DNA of 64,000 nucleotides from Albula goreensis (lineage: Eukaryota; Chordata; Actinopteri; Albuliformes; Albulidae), in NCBI GenBank assembly GCA_022829145.1, contig CM040758.1:25858575-25922574 (forward strand). Reading direction: 5' to 3'. Of the stretch, positions 12,569 through 24,000 are shown one piece after another. How positions within the stretch are numbered: the stretch's first letter is position 1; each line of letters opens with the position of its first letter. The notes below the pieces were generated by a model. That model saw only the letters and a list, made by a program, of their open reading frames with translations, did no database searches and was not told the origin of the DNA. Made by a program: the position numbers and the translations under genes.

Positions 12569-13036
12569 TTATCTACTCTTTTTCATTAAGAAAAAAGTTG
12601 ACATTTTTTCAATATTTGGTGGCATCACAGTACTTTGTTGGAATTTTTCCCATTCCTGCTGACAGACCTGGTGTACATCAGTTTGTTTTGTGGGTCTGGT
12701 CGGGTTTGGTTTGTGGGTCTCCTTGCTCTGACACATCACTTCAGTTCCATCCATAAATGTTCTATCAGATTCAGTTTCTGTAATGGCCACTCCAATACTT
12801 TTACACATACCCATGACTGTGGAGGTGTGCTTAGGATCATTGTCCTGCTGGAAGACCAAGTTGTAACCAAGTGTGAACTTTTTGCCTGACATCTTGAGGT
12901 GTTGCTTCAGTATTTCCTGATAATTCTCCTTCCTCAGGGTGCCATCTATTTTGTAAAGGGCACCAGTCCCATTTCCAACAAAACACCCCCACAACATGGC
13001 TTTTTTATGGGGGTCTTGGAGCCATGCTCTTGTCAC
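12569..13036 (-). mobile_element. Tc1-like transposase remnant (C-terminal part)
   Basis: 155-residue frame with Tc1/mariner transposase features: MLWGCF, the block around FQQDNDPKHTS containing the second catalytic aspartate, and a terminal QEWEKF...NIEKMSTFFLMKKSR. The N-terminal DNA-binding half is absent, and the middle between HTS and the end is abnormal, so this is a dead 3' fragment. No intact inverted repeats were found. It lies just upstream of the GIMAP gene. Confidence 0.85.
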
Positions 13037-15570
13037 TCATATTCATTATTCTCCTACAGCAGTAAGAGCAGGGCAGCAAGAGTGGAAGCAGGCACGGGTA
13101 TAGAGCATAACTTACTAAAAATGTATAAATTAGTTGTTTGTCCAAATTAATCATTACCAATCCATAACCATTGCACCCCAAGGCATGTTGAGAATTTTCA
13201 CTTAAAATGAACTCACTCTTGTTGATTCAACGTAATTGAATTTCGTTTTTTTTTTTCATTCATATGAATTTAAGTACAATACACAAGATTGAAACTGAAC
13301 ACATTCAAATTGAACAGATTATACATTGAAACACTATTTATTTATGTAATGTGAACTCAAAACACCTTTAATTTTAAGCACCTTTTATTTATTTTTTTTT
13401 TTAAATATACTTTTTCAAATTTTCAAATAAATACTTCATCTGCAAATAATTAAAATAAAAAAAATATTCAAATAAAAAATATGCAATTAGTATCTGTATT
13501 TGTCCCAGGTCAGATGCAAAGTCGATACAGCCATTGACTTTACACAGGAAATGTACGGTAACATGAAATGTGTGGAGCTGAGATAAATTGAATGTCTTTA
13601 ACCTAGGCATATGTAAACTTTTTGCCTCAACTACATCTCCTGACCAAGGTTATTTTAGTTTTGTGTTTTAATATTGTTTCCATTTCAGTAATACTTCCTA
13701 ATTTTCCTTGAAAATCTGTTAAGTTTTCGTTAGTTTCACTTTTCTTTTTTAAGTGTCAGTTGTTTTTATTTCAGAGAGAGATCTCTTTTTGGTTTCTTCG
13801 CACTTCTGCTAGTTTCATCAATGCAATTTTCCGTCTTCTCTGTATCTGTTTGTTCCCAACAGTGTCGTGCAAGCAAGGTGTTTACATTAATTTTCTTCCT
13901 ATAACGTTTCCCATCCCCCACAAATAGGGCGTCGGATAATTACACCAGCTAAATCCGCGCTGTTGCGCTTCAAAGAAATTGCAGTAGCTGTGTAGCTTAT
14001 TCTGGGTTTAATTGCTTTCACTTCATCGACACATTGGTTCACGGAGTATTTTACGACTTACCTGTTGTTACCTGTTGGCTATAGCGTTCTGAAATCTTCA
14101 CCCCGTTTCTTCCTTTGCAAAATGGAGATTGTGACTCTTTGTGCTTCCTCAAATAGCAGTCCATCCTTTCCAACTTTCCGTTTTTCCGTTAGAGGTTTGA
14201 AGAACAAAATGTAGGATATTCTAGATAAAAGTTCAAAATTGCGCAACTACACCAATAAGTAAGGGTGAAAAACTATAAAGTTGAGAGGGTCACTGTTGAC
14301 ATATATGCTCTCAGTTATAGGAGAATTTTGGCAAATTTAATGGGTTGATGCAGGTATTCTGTGCAATGCATGATGCCAGCCAATGAGATGTGTTGTGGAA
14401 GACGTGATGTGCATGAGTGTGTCAGTAAAGTTCCAGAAAATAAAGTTTGTTGGCGACAAACTATCTGCTTCGAGGCTGTGCCCTTGATCATCCCTTGCGA
14501 TGAGCGATGGGCGCACTCAGGACCGCAAAGGGAAGCTCTCACAGGTGCTACGTACACGGGGACATGAAACAGGCAGTTTCATTGATTCAATTGTATTGTA
14601 GAATCATAAATAGGCTACCGGTGCAAATAGTGTCACTACCCAGATCGTGCATTTAACTGCTTGGAACAGACGAGCGTTTTCAAGATTAAGTCTCTTTAAA
14701 TGCACGTGCAATTCGGTCAAATGGAGATTGTCTCTTTGTGGGCATCTGCTATTCTGATCAAATGAAACATGCAAAGGTAATGGCTGCTGGTCTCCAAAAA
14801 TAAGATTTTATGTTGTGATGAAAAATCAGTCTTTACTTGCATGTGCCCATTGAAACATCTAAAGCCAGATTTATCAAAGCCTTCAGCAGATGTTAAAATT
14901 TTTTCATAGGCAGTTTCAGTGTTCTGATTTGTGATGGGAGCTACCTCAACCAATCACACGCTCTCCTAGTCTTTCTTGCACCAGGAAAAGTTTTGCTCAT
15001 ATTGTATTTTGACATGCCACCAGGAGGCACTATCTATCCACTCATGAGCTCCCTTCCAAGCCAACCACAGATTTGTATCTTGCTTTTTGTCAAATGTGCA
15101 AAGCCAATTTTGTGGGAAACTGATCGGGAAACCAGGTCAGTTGAATCTTTAGAAAAATTTGTGGGATCCCTTTATGACCACAGTGAGTCAGCACCTTGGT
15201 TTGATGTCCCATCTTTGAAAGGGATTCTCATTCTCACTGTGCTGCTGGGGCGCTGGATTTCTTTACATTTTGGAACAGCGGCCTTCAGCCTTGGTCCTGG
15301 AAGACCCCTGTGCTGGCTACTGGAACAGCCAGCTTGGTTTACTTCATGCCCAGCACCCTCTGCTTCCATTCTGAGTGTTTGAGTAATATGAGGAAGAAAG
15401 GCTAGCTTGGGTGGGCCTTCAAGAAATGTTTTGGTGCTTTCCTTGCAAACAGAGATATACCTTTGTGTCAGTCAGAAGAAAGAGAGCAGATAGAGCCTTC
15501 AGTTTTAATTCAAATTGTAAGAGAACTGTAATTTCATAACAGATCTGAACAGAAACTCTCACAAGTCATT
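13037..15570. other. Intergenic region, no gene recognised
   Basis: AT-rich sequence with long T and A runs (13245-13260, 13385-13470). An open plus-strand frame at 14993-15382 has no recognisable domain. A short stretch near 15290-15310 (AGCCTTGGTCCTGGAAGACC) resembles a dispersed fish repeat motif that also appears in the 37-bp minisatellite of this window. Confidence 0.5.
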
Positions 15571-15587
15571 TTTATGAAAAAGAGCAT

Positions 15588-15593
15588 TTTATT
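15588..15593 (-). terminator. aptx: Likely aptx polyadenylation signal (AATAAA)
   Basis: AATAAA on the minus strand about 315 bases after the aptx stop codon, the first canonical signal downstream. Confidence 0.5.
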
Positions 15594-15663
15594 TATCAGG
15601 CAACAGCAGACACAAAGAAGAGATCCATCCTTAAGGCAGGACAGCCGCTTTAATACTGAAATG

Positions 15664-15765
15664 AGGAGAATTCCCCAAGAGGTCATTCTAGAATGAGAAT
15701 TCCCCAGCCCCTTAATTCTAGAATGAGGGGATCCCCCCCCCACCTGATTCTAGAATGTGGGGGAG
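15664..15765. repeat. Three short repeats each centred on TTCTAGAA
   Basis: A roughly 37-bp unit with ATTCTAGAATG plus C/G runs is repeated three times in the presumed aptx 3' UTR. Each contains the palindrome TTCTAGAA, which is also a heat-shock-factor half-site pair. Confidence 0.7.
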
Positions 15766-15905
15766 GAGCAGTCCACTCAGCTGTGCTCCCTGTGTGTAGG
15801 GGGATAAAGCTCAAGCTCTTGACGCAGATGTTTCCGCTGTCCTGCATAGATCTGTAGTGGTCGCGTTGACATGTGCTTGTTCTATCCCAGCAGGCTGGTG
15901 GGCTT

Positions 15906-16811
15906 TCACCTGGGCAGGTGGGCCCTCAGGTGCTCCTTCAGCTGGGGGATGGTAGGCAGTGCCCTGCTGCAGACATGGCACTTCAGTGGCATCTTCAGCA
16001 GCTCACCGACCCCCTCCTTCACCGCCACCCTCCCATCTCTCTCCAGCATGTCAATAACGTCTGCAAGGGGAAGGCAACCACCAACCACCAATCAGCAGCA
16101 AACTCCAACCACCAATCAGCAACCATGAATCACCAACCACCAATCAGCAACCACCAGCCACCAATCACCAACCACCAACTACCAATCAGCAATCAGCTGC
16201 TTCCTCTTAAAACTGGGGCAGCTAGCCCTGGTCCAGGGAGGCCACATGGTCTTTAGACTGTTACTCAGCCCAAAAGTGATGAATTGCAGCAGTTTACTAT
16301 GACACCTAACCCAGCTCTTTTGGTTTCCCAGGCCTGAATCGCTAGTGCACTCTGGGAAAAGAAGTAAACATGCAGGACCAGGGCTGGCCACCAGGTGACA
16401 GACTGTGTGTAATCTGTATAATGAGCCACATTGTTATAGCGGAATACAGCAATCACCAACAGTTGTCTACCCAGTCTGTATAAACTGCAATGGCCGGTTA
16501 CTCAATGTGTTATAAAACCAAATTCCACAGGCAGCAGTCTGAGAGTTCAAGCAGCAGGTGCCCAAAGATTAAGGAGCGAATACACACACATCTGCGCTTT
16601 GCAAGTCTGCATGTGTAGTCTCTTATAGAAGCAGTAATTACCACTGTCAAATAATAAAAAATATATATTAATACATGAGACAGCCAAGAGCGGGTAAACA
16701 TGCTCACCTTGAGACTCTATGAAGTAGTCCGTTGTGAAGGAGTTCCAGTGTTTCTTGTTTTTCAGACAGGGAGAGTCAAAGTCCTGGCTGATGACATGCA
16801 GGTGGACATGG

Positions 16812-16882
<71 letters not shown>

Positions 16883-18715
16883 CTTCACAGTTAGACAGTG
16901 TACAGTAAACACAGTTTAACTCAAGCTTTTTACTGCATTGCTTTGCCAGCAGAGCCAAGTTAACAAATATAAAACTCATTTTAAAAGCTGTCAAAATGCT
17001 GATTAAATCTAGCAGCTTTTCCCCTTTTCTCCTTATTTGGAACACCTACCAGACTTGTAATTTGTAATCTTGTTGGCATGAGGTGTCATGGCGTGGTGAT
17101 TCACTCACTCACTCACCTCATGCTGGAGATGGAGTGGTGATTCACTCACTCACTCACCTCATGCTGGGGATGGTGTGGTGATTCACTCACTCACTCACTC
17201 ACTCACCTCATGCTGGGGATGGTGTGGTGATTCACTCACTCACTCACTCACCTCATGCTGGGGATGGCGTGGTAGCCCATGCGGAAGTGCAGCCCCTTGG
17301 CATCGTCACTGTGCTGCTCCACCATTCGCTGGCCCACACTCTGCATGTGCCTGAGCAGGGCACAGTGGTCCCCACACAGGGCCTTCAGGCTGGAGATGGC
17401 CTCCCAGGGCAGCACCAGCCAATGGTAGCGCGCCTTTGGGTACTTATCCTTAATGACCACCACCCTCTCATCTCTGAACACCTGCGACCACAAACATCCC
17501 CTCAGAACAGGTATAGCATATAACAGTAATATAATTTGCTCAAATATTGCTGCTCCAAACACCTACAAGCAAAGTGTCAATGGCAGGGTAAGTCTGCTAT
17601 TTTTGTTATTTTCCTGTGTAGTTCACATACACACCCACACATGCATGTATGCTCTCACACAAACGTATAAAAGCAGGCCTTCGTTTGGGGGGGTGTGATT
17701 TCAAACTCATGCACACTTGCCTGCATTTTGGGGTCTTGCATGCTGACTTTCAGTCCCTGACTCCAGTGTCCTGTGGTCTCCTGTGAAAGACAGAATACTC
17801 TGCACTGCAGGAATGCTCAAACACTCACCCTCCACTCCATTTCCTCATTAGATCATGTAATGACATGGCAGTGTACCGAACATGGAGAGAGGCTGGGCCT
17901 GGTTTACCTTCTGTTCCACAGTTCTGCTCACCGTTTTCTCTGTGGTGTCAGGTGGTTTTTTAGAGGGAGGACCGGCGTTGGATTCTGCTTGTCTGGGTTG
18001 ACTGTGGGCCTTCTCAGGGCCAGCTGGTCTGGACATCTTAGGTTCTGGAGGGTCCTCCCCAGGCCCTGGAGGGTGGGGTCTCTTGGATCCGGGGCTGGGG
18101 CTGGGGCTGAAGTTGGGGGCCTCCTCTCTGAACTGGACGGTGTAGGGGTACAGCTGGTTGACGATGTGAAGCAGCTGCCCGGGCTTGAGCTTCAGCTCGT
18201 TGCCTTTGCCCACCTCCACAGAGTCCACACTGGTGGGGTTCACGCCCAGCTGCAAAGAAGCATGCGGTGAGTGCAGGTGATTTCTAATGGGATCACCCTG
18301 GCGTGATCTTTACTGCAGATTGTACAAGTGCACATACCTGTTTCACACTGATATATCCTCTGTTGTAGTCTGCCTTCAGCTGAACTGCAAAAGTACAAGT
18401 AAAAAAATTATTCAGTTAGCAATACAGCAAAGAAGTACGTAAGGCATCCATTTCTCTATAATGGTTAGACATGCGATCATGTAATTTATTAGTGGTCAAT
18501 TAGCAATTCTTTTGATCAAACTGCAAATGCAGTTTATAATCCATAAAGACAATCACTCCTGATTAGCTCAATGAACATGTTTTACCTTGTTCTCTGGAGC
18601 ACTTTTTGTCCTTTATGGTCGTTTCAGGGCCCCGGCCTAGCACCACAGTTTGGAGGTGAGGTAACCGTATCGGATCATGACTTCCATCCTTCCTAATGAG
18701 CCAGCAAACAGGCAT
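15906..18715 (-). CDS. aptx: Aprataxin, DNA 5'-adenylate hydrolase
   Basis: Seven coding exons on the minus strand: 18586-18715, 18338-18384, 17908-18249, 17721-17780, 17252-17481, 16708-16811 and 15906-16060. Phases join without error and give 355 aa, the usual family length. Exons 1-3 encode the FHA-like domain ([29 protein letters not shown]) that in the family docks on phosphorylated XRCC1/XRCC4. Exon 3 continues into a proline-rich basic linker. Exons 4-6 encode the HIT domain ([21 protein letters not shown]) with the catalytic triad SHVHLHV straddling the exon 5/6 junction. Exon 7 gives the C2H2 zinc finger (CHVC, then HLRAH). The enzyme removes AMP from abortive ligation intermediates in the nucleus. 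Start: ATG 18715 follows a good acceptor (TGTATTCAG), so a 5' UTR exon lies upstream. Odd points: exon 4 ends in a GC donor (CAG/GCAAGT), exon 5's donor is tandemly duplicated, and exon 6's acceptor is a TG microsatellite. Confidence 0.96.
16077..16199. repeat. Minisatellite of ACCACCAATCAGCA-type units
   Basis: About eight imperfect copies of a short unit (ACCACCAATCAGCA and variants) in the last aptx intron, ending 17 bases from the final exon. Many copies carry ATTGG/CCAAT. Confidence 0.85.
16813..16879. repeat. (CA)n microsatellite at the aptx exon 6 acceptor
   Basis: About 33 CA units. On the minus strand this is (TG)n immediately followed by TAG and exon 6, leaving no ordinary polypyrimidine tract. 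Confidence 0.95.
17095..17268. repeat. Minisatellite duplicating the aptx exon 5 splice donor
   Basis: Four copies of a unit containing CACCTCATGCTGGGGATGG and (CACT)n. The copy at 17252 is the real exon end (CCCAGCATGAG/GTGAGT on the minus strand). The other three lie in the intron and keep the same exon-end and donor sequence. Confidence 0.9.
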
Positions 18716-19512
18716 TTTCTCCCTGAATACAGCAAGAGGAGTGGAACGCGATTCTAAATCACCACCAAACACTAGCAATTTGAAAACCATGTACTTAACT
18801 TGCTAATGATATAACTAATCGGAGTCAAAGCTAGGCAGACGATTTTATTTTGACAGATAGGAGGGAGATTATAAAATATTTAATCGTTAGTTAGAATCGG
18901 TTCTCAATCAGTTAGACAGGAAAATTAGTTAGTATAGCTACTATAAAGTAGCTCCATTCAGTCAGCGGTTTGCAAGTGTTAGCTGGAAGTTATGGTGTTG
19001 ATAGCAAGTTAGCCAATTGATAAGTTTTTTTTAGCAAATAATTCCGCTAGCAACTGATGTATATATATATATATATAATTATAAGATTATTACCAGAAAC
19101 ACCTGAATTGCAACAACACCCTTGCTGCTAAATTGCTAGCCTCAACAAATGTCGTCATTCAGCTACAATCGCAATAGCTACGGCAACAGCGAAGGGACGA
19201 AAAGAGTGAATGAGAGAAAATCCACAGATACCAGTCCAAAACCGTATTGTAATATTATCTCATAATTTAATCTATTTTGTAAAATTGCTGGACGTTGACA
19301 GATACCAAAGATAGCTATTTCTTTCAAATAAAAGATTTTTTCATAACACAGTCCCGGTCATCGAGCCAGATCAGCGATTACCTGCAAATCAACAGCAGTG
19401 AGCTAGAAAACTACAAATGCACATGTCATGAGTGTGGGGCGGCGTTTGCAATATACGTCATCGCAAAGGGGAGTGATTCAAAGTTCGGATTCCAGTGGAA
19501 AGAGCTGGCGGA
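18716..19512. promoter_or_regulatory. Shared promoter region between aptx and dnaja1
   Basis: aptx reads left and dnaja1 reads right from this interval. Both genes appear to have non-coding first exons: acceptors lie just before the aptx ATG at 18715 and before the dnaja1 ATG at 21034. I see no TATA box. A short (AT)n run is at about 19060-19076. A bidirectional promoter is inferred. Confidence 0.5.
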
Positions 19513-19527
19513 GGAAGCTTCTAGAAG
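19513..19527. promoter_or_regulatory. Heat-shock element upstream of dnaja1
   Basis: GGAAGCTTCTAGAAG contains three perfectly alternating pentamers (GAA, TTC, GAA with two-base spacing), the trimer bound by heat-shock factor. Its position about 1.5 kb before the dnaja1 ATG, near the probable first exon, fits an HSP40 gene. Confidence 0.7.
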
Positions 19528-21033
19528 TCTTTCGCTAGGAACGACAAGAGTTTCGAGTCTGAGCTGAAAGTCTGGCGACCTAACTTCTGTCATTGCTTTC
19601 ATAATCTAGTGTTTACTCATAATTGGCGGAATGTTCTCTCTTTTTTTTATGATCATTTTCTTCTGCTTCACATCTGTGATGGGTAAAAAGAAAGCTTGTC
19701 ATTGTTTTAGCTTGCTACATAGATCAGAAATGTAACATCAGCTAATGTTAGCCAGACAGGTCATAGGAAGTGGCCTTCTCAGCAGCTATGATGCTGTTCA
19801 TGATGTTTGATGATATATTTGACTGTGGAAATAGAAAAATAGATGGCTGGCTCTATGGTGCCTGCGTCTTTGTAATCCTTTTTTGCTGGACAGCCGGGTA
19901 GCTAGGGCTAGGGTCGTGCTGATTAGCTAACGGGCTACTTAGCGTAGCTCGCTTCAGTCTGGACTCTAATTTTTTATTGCACTGTCTAGGTAGCAGGCTA
20001 ACGTTATCTGACAATTTCTCTTTTACCTCATCGGGTTTAATAACATTATCAAATATTGTGTGTGTTCCCTTCGTTGTCTCAGTGAGGGAGAATATTCAGG
20101 AAGCCCATTGCCCCAAAATGCAGCCTTTGTCTGTTATGTCAGACTGACAGCTAGTTTGATAGCAGTGGTCAGGAACTGTACATTAAAGATGTAGTTGTGG
20201 GCTAGGCTAATTATGATGGCTTGGTTATTGCTTATCTGCCATTAGTTTTAACCAAGGTTAATAACATACGGGGCTCCAAGGTTATTTGATTGAAATATTT
20301 GTGTATGTATTTTGTGTAATGAACTTTATTTTTCAATTGACACCGATGAGAAGTTAGTAATAGTTATTATCTGTGTGTTTTTAAAAGAGTAACTTCAGGT
20401 GATTTTTCTGGCGCTGTGGAGCTACAATCAATAGGAGACACTTAACCGTTCTCGGTGTCCCATTAAATCACACTGTGGTTGGGATTTATCACCATGTAAT
20501 TTACGTTGTTTCGAAACGCATCGGTAATAGCTGTTACTTAGTGGCTCAACTGACCGAGAAAAAACAGTGGAAAGAGTCTTATTTCGAACCTAATCGTTTC
20601 ATGTTTCATTTCACTGCGATCCCAAGGCGAGGTAAATTGTTACTGTAAATGTGTCATTTTTTTGCTGTCCTTGGTTAAGGAAACAAATGGAAATGTATTT
20701 TTACATCCAAGCAATGGACTCTTAGAGTGTATCCATTAGTAATGCTGATTGTGAATTGACAAATAATTGAAATGAAATCACGTGACTTAATACATCACTG
20801 GGCGTGATTCATAGAAATGATTCACTGTTTATAATTCAATTCCCTGACATTAATGTTTGTTGTTGGAAAATTTTAAAGAAAAATCCCCATGTCTGAAGGA
20901 TTCCAGCAGCGATAACTTAAGAATCCTGGAAAAAGGGCTTCGTTAAGCTGATGTCTTGAGAAAGCAGGCAGGACCTGACGGCGCCAGCCCGTTTAAAGAC
21001 CATTCATGTTTTTGCAGTCGCGAGGCAGCAGCG
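19528..21033 (+). other. Probable dnaja1 5' UTR exon and first intron
   Basis: No other gene seen. The 3' end is a clear acceptor (GTTTTTGCAG at 21008-21017) 16 bases before the ATG. The first exon and its donor could not be fixed from sequence alone. Confidence 0.5.
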
Positions 21034-24000
21034 ATGGTGAAGGAAACGGGTTATTACGACATGCTGGGAGTCAAGCCCAACGCAAGCCCCGACGAACTGA
21101 AGAAAGCCTACAGGAAGCTCGCTCTCAAGTATCACCCGGACAAGAACCCAACTGAGGGAGAAAAGGTGAGCGCGAGGTCAGCACGAGCCAGGTGCAGTTA
21201 GTCCTGATTGCAGACGTTCAGTCTCCTCACACTGTCTTTGAAGAACATTCCTGAGTGTGGCTTTGGTTGGATAAAATAATAATAATAATAATAATAAGAA
21301 GAAGAAGAATAAGAGTGTTACTATAAAATTATTGTAGAAATTAGTGGTATGCATGCTGAATGCCAGCTCAAAGCAGAAATGGAAAACAATTGGCTGCACC
21401 CCAGAAGTATTAGTTCTTCTGTGTTTACAGTTCACAGCTGCATTTTTGTTAATGATTGAGAAAGTCTCAGGCCTGAACATTTTCAGTGCATTTCAAATGA
21501 ACATGAACCAAGACTGTCTGAGAAAAGTTTGCCTGTGTCTTTCCTGTAAGGGGTGATGGGAGTTGGGAGTAGTAACGGATCATTTGTTTATTTGCAAAAA
21601 ACATCTCTGCGGCTGGGCGATGGTATACCACAACAGAGACGGCAGCTTGTCAGTCTGATGGGTTTGAGCTGACACAAGTGAGGCTGGCGTGGATCTAACC
21701 TTTGACCCTTGTCCCACTGGCAGATCATTCATCAAGCCCTCTGATAGGCGAAAATCTATTCAGCACACCAGAGTGCTTTACCTTTTTGTTTTTTTTGATA
21801 CGGGTTTAAGTTTACCCTTACTGCAAGGGACAGACACGCGATATTCCTTGCGAAATTTCCAGTCAGGTGTCCATCAGTTCACCGAAACCGTAACACGAGC
21901 ATTGTGAAAATGTGAAATGACCGGGAAGCTGAAAGGGTACGGTCTGACGCTGAAGCACCTGCACTTGTGATAGCCTCATTACTGAATAAATGAAGCGGGT
22001 TTGTGAGTGCGCAGGAGCGGTATGAGGTTTCCAGCTGTGCAAACTGTAGCTGTAGCAGGGCTGTATCTGTGGCAACCGAACAGGGAGTTCCTGGGATGGC
22101 ATAAGGGTCAGAACACATGTAATTATATCCCTGGCAGGTGTGAGTTAAGGATGTCCTTTCTGATTGGGTCAGACACCCTTCCTACCGCGACTGTGCACTG
22201 TCAAGTGAGTGTGTGTGTGTGTGTGTTTAGATTTTATTTGTTGGAAATTTTTCTTGGACACCGTGTTGCTGTGTTTGTGTGCATGCACATTTGTTTGTGT
22301 GTGTGTGTGCACATGTATTCTCAAGTCTGCACCATTCTTATGCAGTGTTTGGGTTCAGCACAAAAGGAGCTTTATCCTTGGCTTTAGCTGTGGGATTAAA
22401 TAGACGTAATGCAGTAGCATGTTTCAGGAGAGGGAGCTCACGCTGTAATGTTTGCTGCTTAGAAAGATCTGCCTGGCACGGTGGAAAAACCTTATTTGTA
22501 GCCATGAGACCCTGGGGCCTTCACTTGTTTAATATCAGACGAAGGTCACTCTGGAGCCACTTTTAACAAAACTGTAAATTAATGCCTTTGTGTTTATTTA
22601 CCTGAGGTGGTGTAGAGCACAGGTTATTCACTGTATGCATTTTCATGTTCTACAGTTGTATGAGAAACGTGGTCTGTGATTTTTGAATATTTTGTGGGTG
22701 AGTAGATTACTAAGGTGGCTAAGATGTGTTTGCACATGTTGTCTTGGTTGTTGTGAATCTTCTCATAACAGATGAGTGTTTTCGATGTCATCGATTTCAG
22801 TTTTATCGAGTTTGCATGGCAGCACTGCAGTCAAAATTGTGTAGGAGAGAAAGGGCTCTCCCATTGTCTGGTTTGACTGATCTTTTCCTGTGTTGGTGTC
22901 AGGCCTGGAGGGTTGCAGTGTCTGGTGGGTTTCAGTGTGTTTCAGGAGTCGTGCTTCATAAAGAGACCACAAAAACCTGCAGATATTGACACTCCTGTTT
23001 TATCAGGAAAAGGGAAAAAAATCCGCTAATCCGTTTTTCATAGACTCAAAAGCAGTCTGGCAAAGGTCAGCTAGCTTAAAAACACATTCATCTTCAAACA
23101 TTGAAGTAAGTGATTCTTGTGGGAAACACAGGTGTGTAGGACTTGGCTCTTTGCCGTCAATGTGTATTATTGAGGATCTTATTTTAGATGTTTTTTATCT
23201 TTTAAATGTGTGCAGAATGCTCTCCAGCAGCACTTCGTTTTGATCTCTGTAAAACAGCAGCTCCTGACTGCACTGGGTCTCTGCTTGCTTTGTGTCTCGC
23301 GCAGTTCAAACAGATCTCTCAGGCGTATGAGGTGCTGTCTGACGCAAAGAAGAGGGAGGTGTACGACCGCGGGGGAGAGAAGGCCATCAAGGAGGGCGGG
23401 GCCGGAGGGGGAGGTGGATTTGGCTCCCCCATGGACATCTTCGACATGTTTTTTGGGGGAGGGGGCAGAATGCACCGGGAGCGGAGAGGTAAATAACCCG
23501 TTTGGGCTGGGTGATATGACAGTCAAAACTATATCATGGTAATAACGAAGACGTTTCTCTGTTGAGAGGTATAACGATAATTAACGTAACGATACCTTAA
23601 CGATCCCCTAGCTCTGCCCCAGGGCCTGGCTTTTTTTTCCCACAACGCTAGTGCTAATGTGCCACAAGCTGCTAATAGTTTTTAATTAGACACTTTTAAT
23701 GTGTCATGGGAAATGATTTCCCTCTTAAAGTCACGTCATGTACAAATAAAACAGGTCAGCTATTAATGTCACTTAAAGACTTCTAATCAGTTTTTGGACA
23801 GCCTTTTTAATGGATTAATTGAAAAACATCCAACTGAAATGAATAAAATCCTATGTGCCAGTAGTGTTAGCAAATGGTCAGTACCCTGCTTGATTTGACT
23901 CAAGTCAGATTTTTTTTTCCCTTATATGCGGTTTGTAAATAAACGGTCCTCCTTGTGTGATAACCTGCAGGTAAGAACGTGGTGCATCAGCTGACCGTGT

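Noticed and set aside
12635..13150. Plus-strand open frames across the transposase remnant
   Set aside because: They are antisense to the recognisable Tc1 transposase.
14993..15382. 129-residue plus-strand open frame as a gene
   Set aside because: No recognisable domain, includes a dispersed-repeat motif and has no splice or promoter support.
19295..19567. Small plus-strand protein in the aptx/dnaja1 promoter
   Set aside because: It overlaps the promoter and HSE and shows no domain; chance frame.
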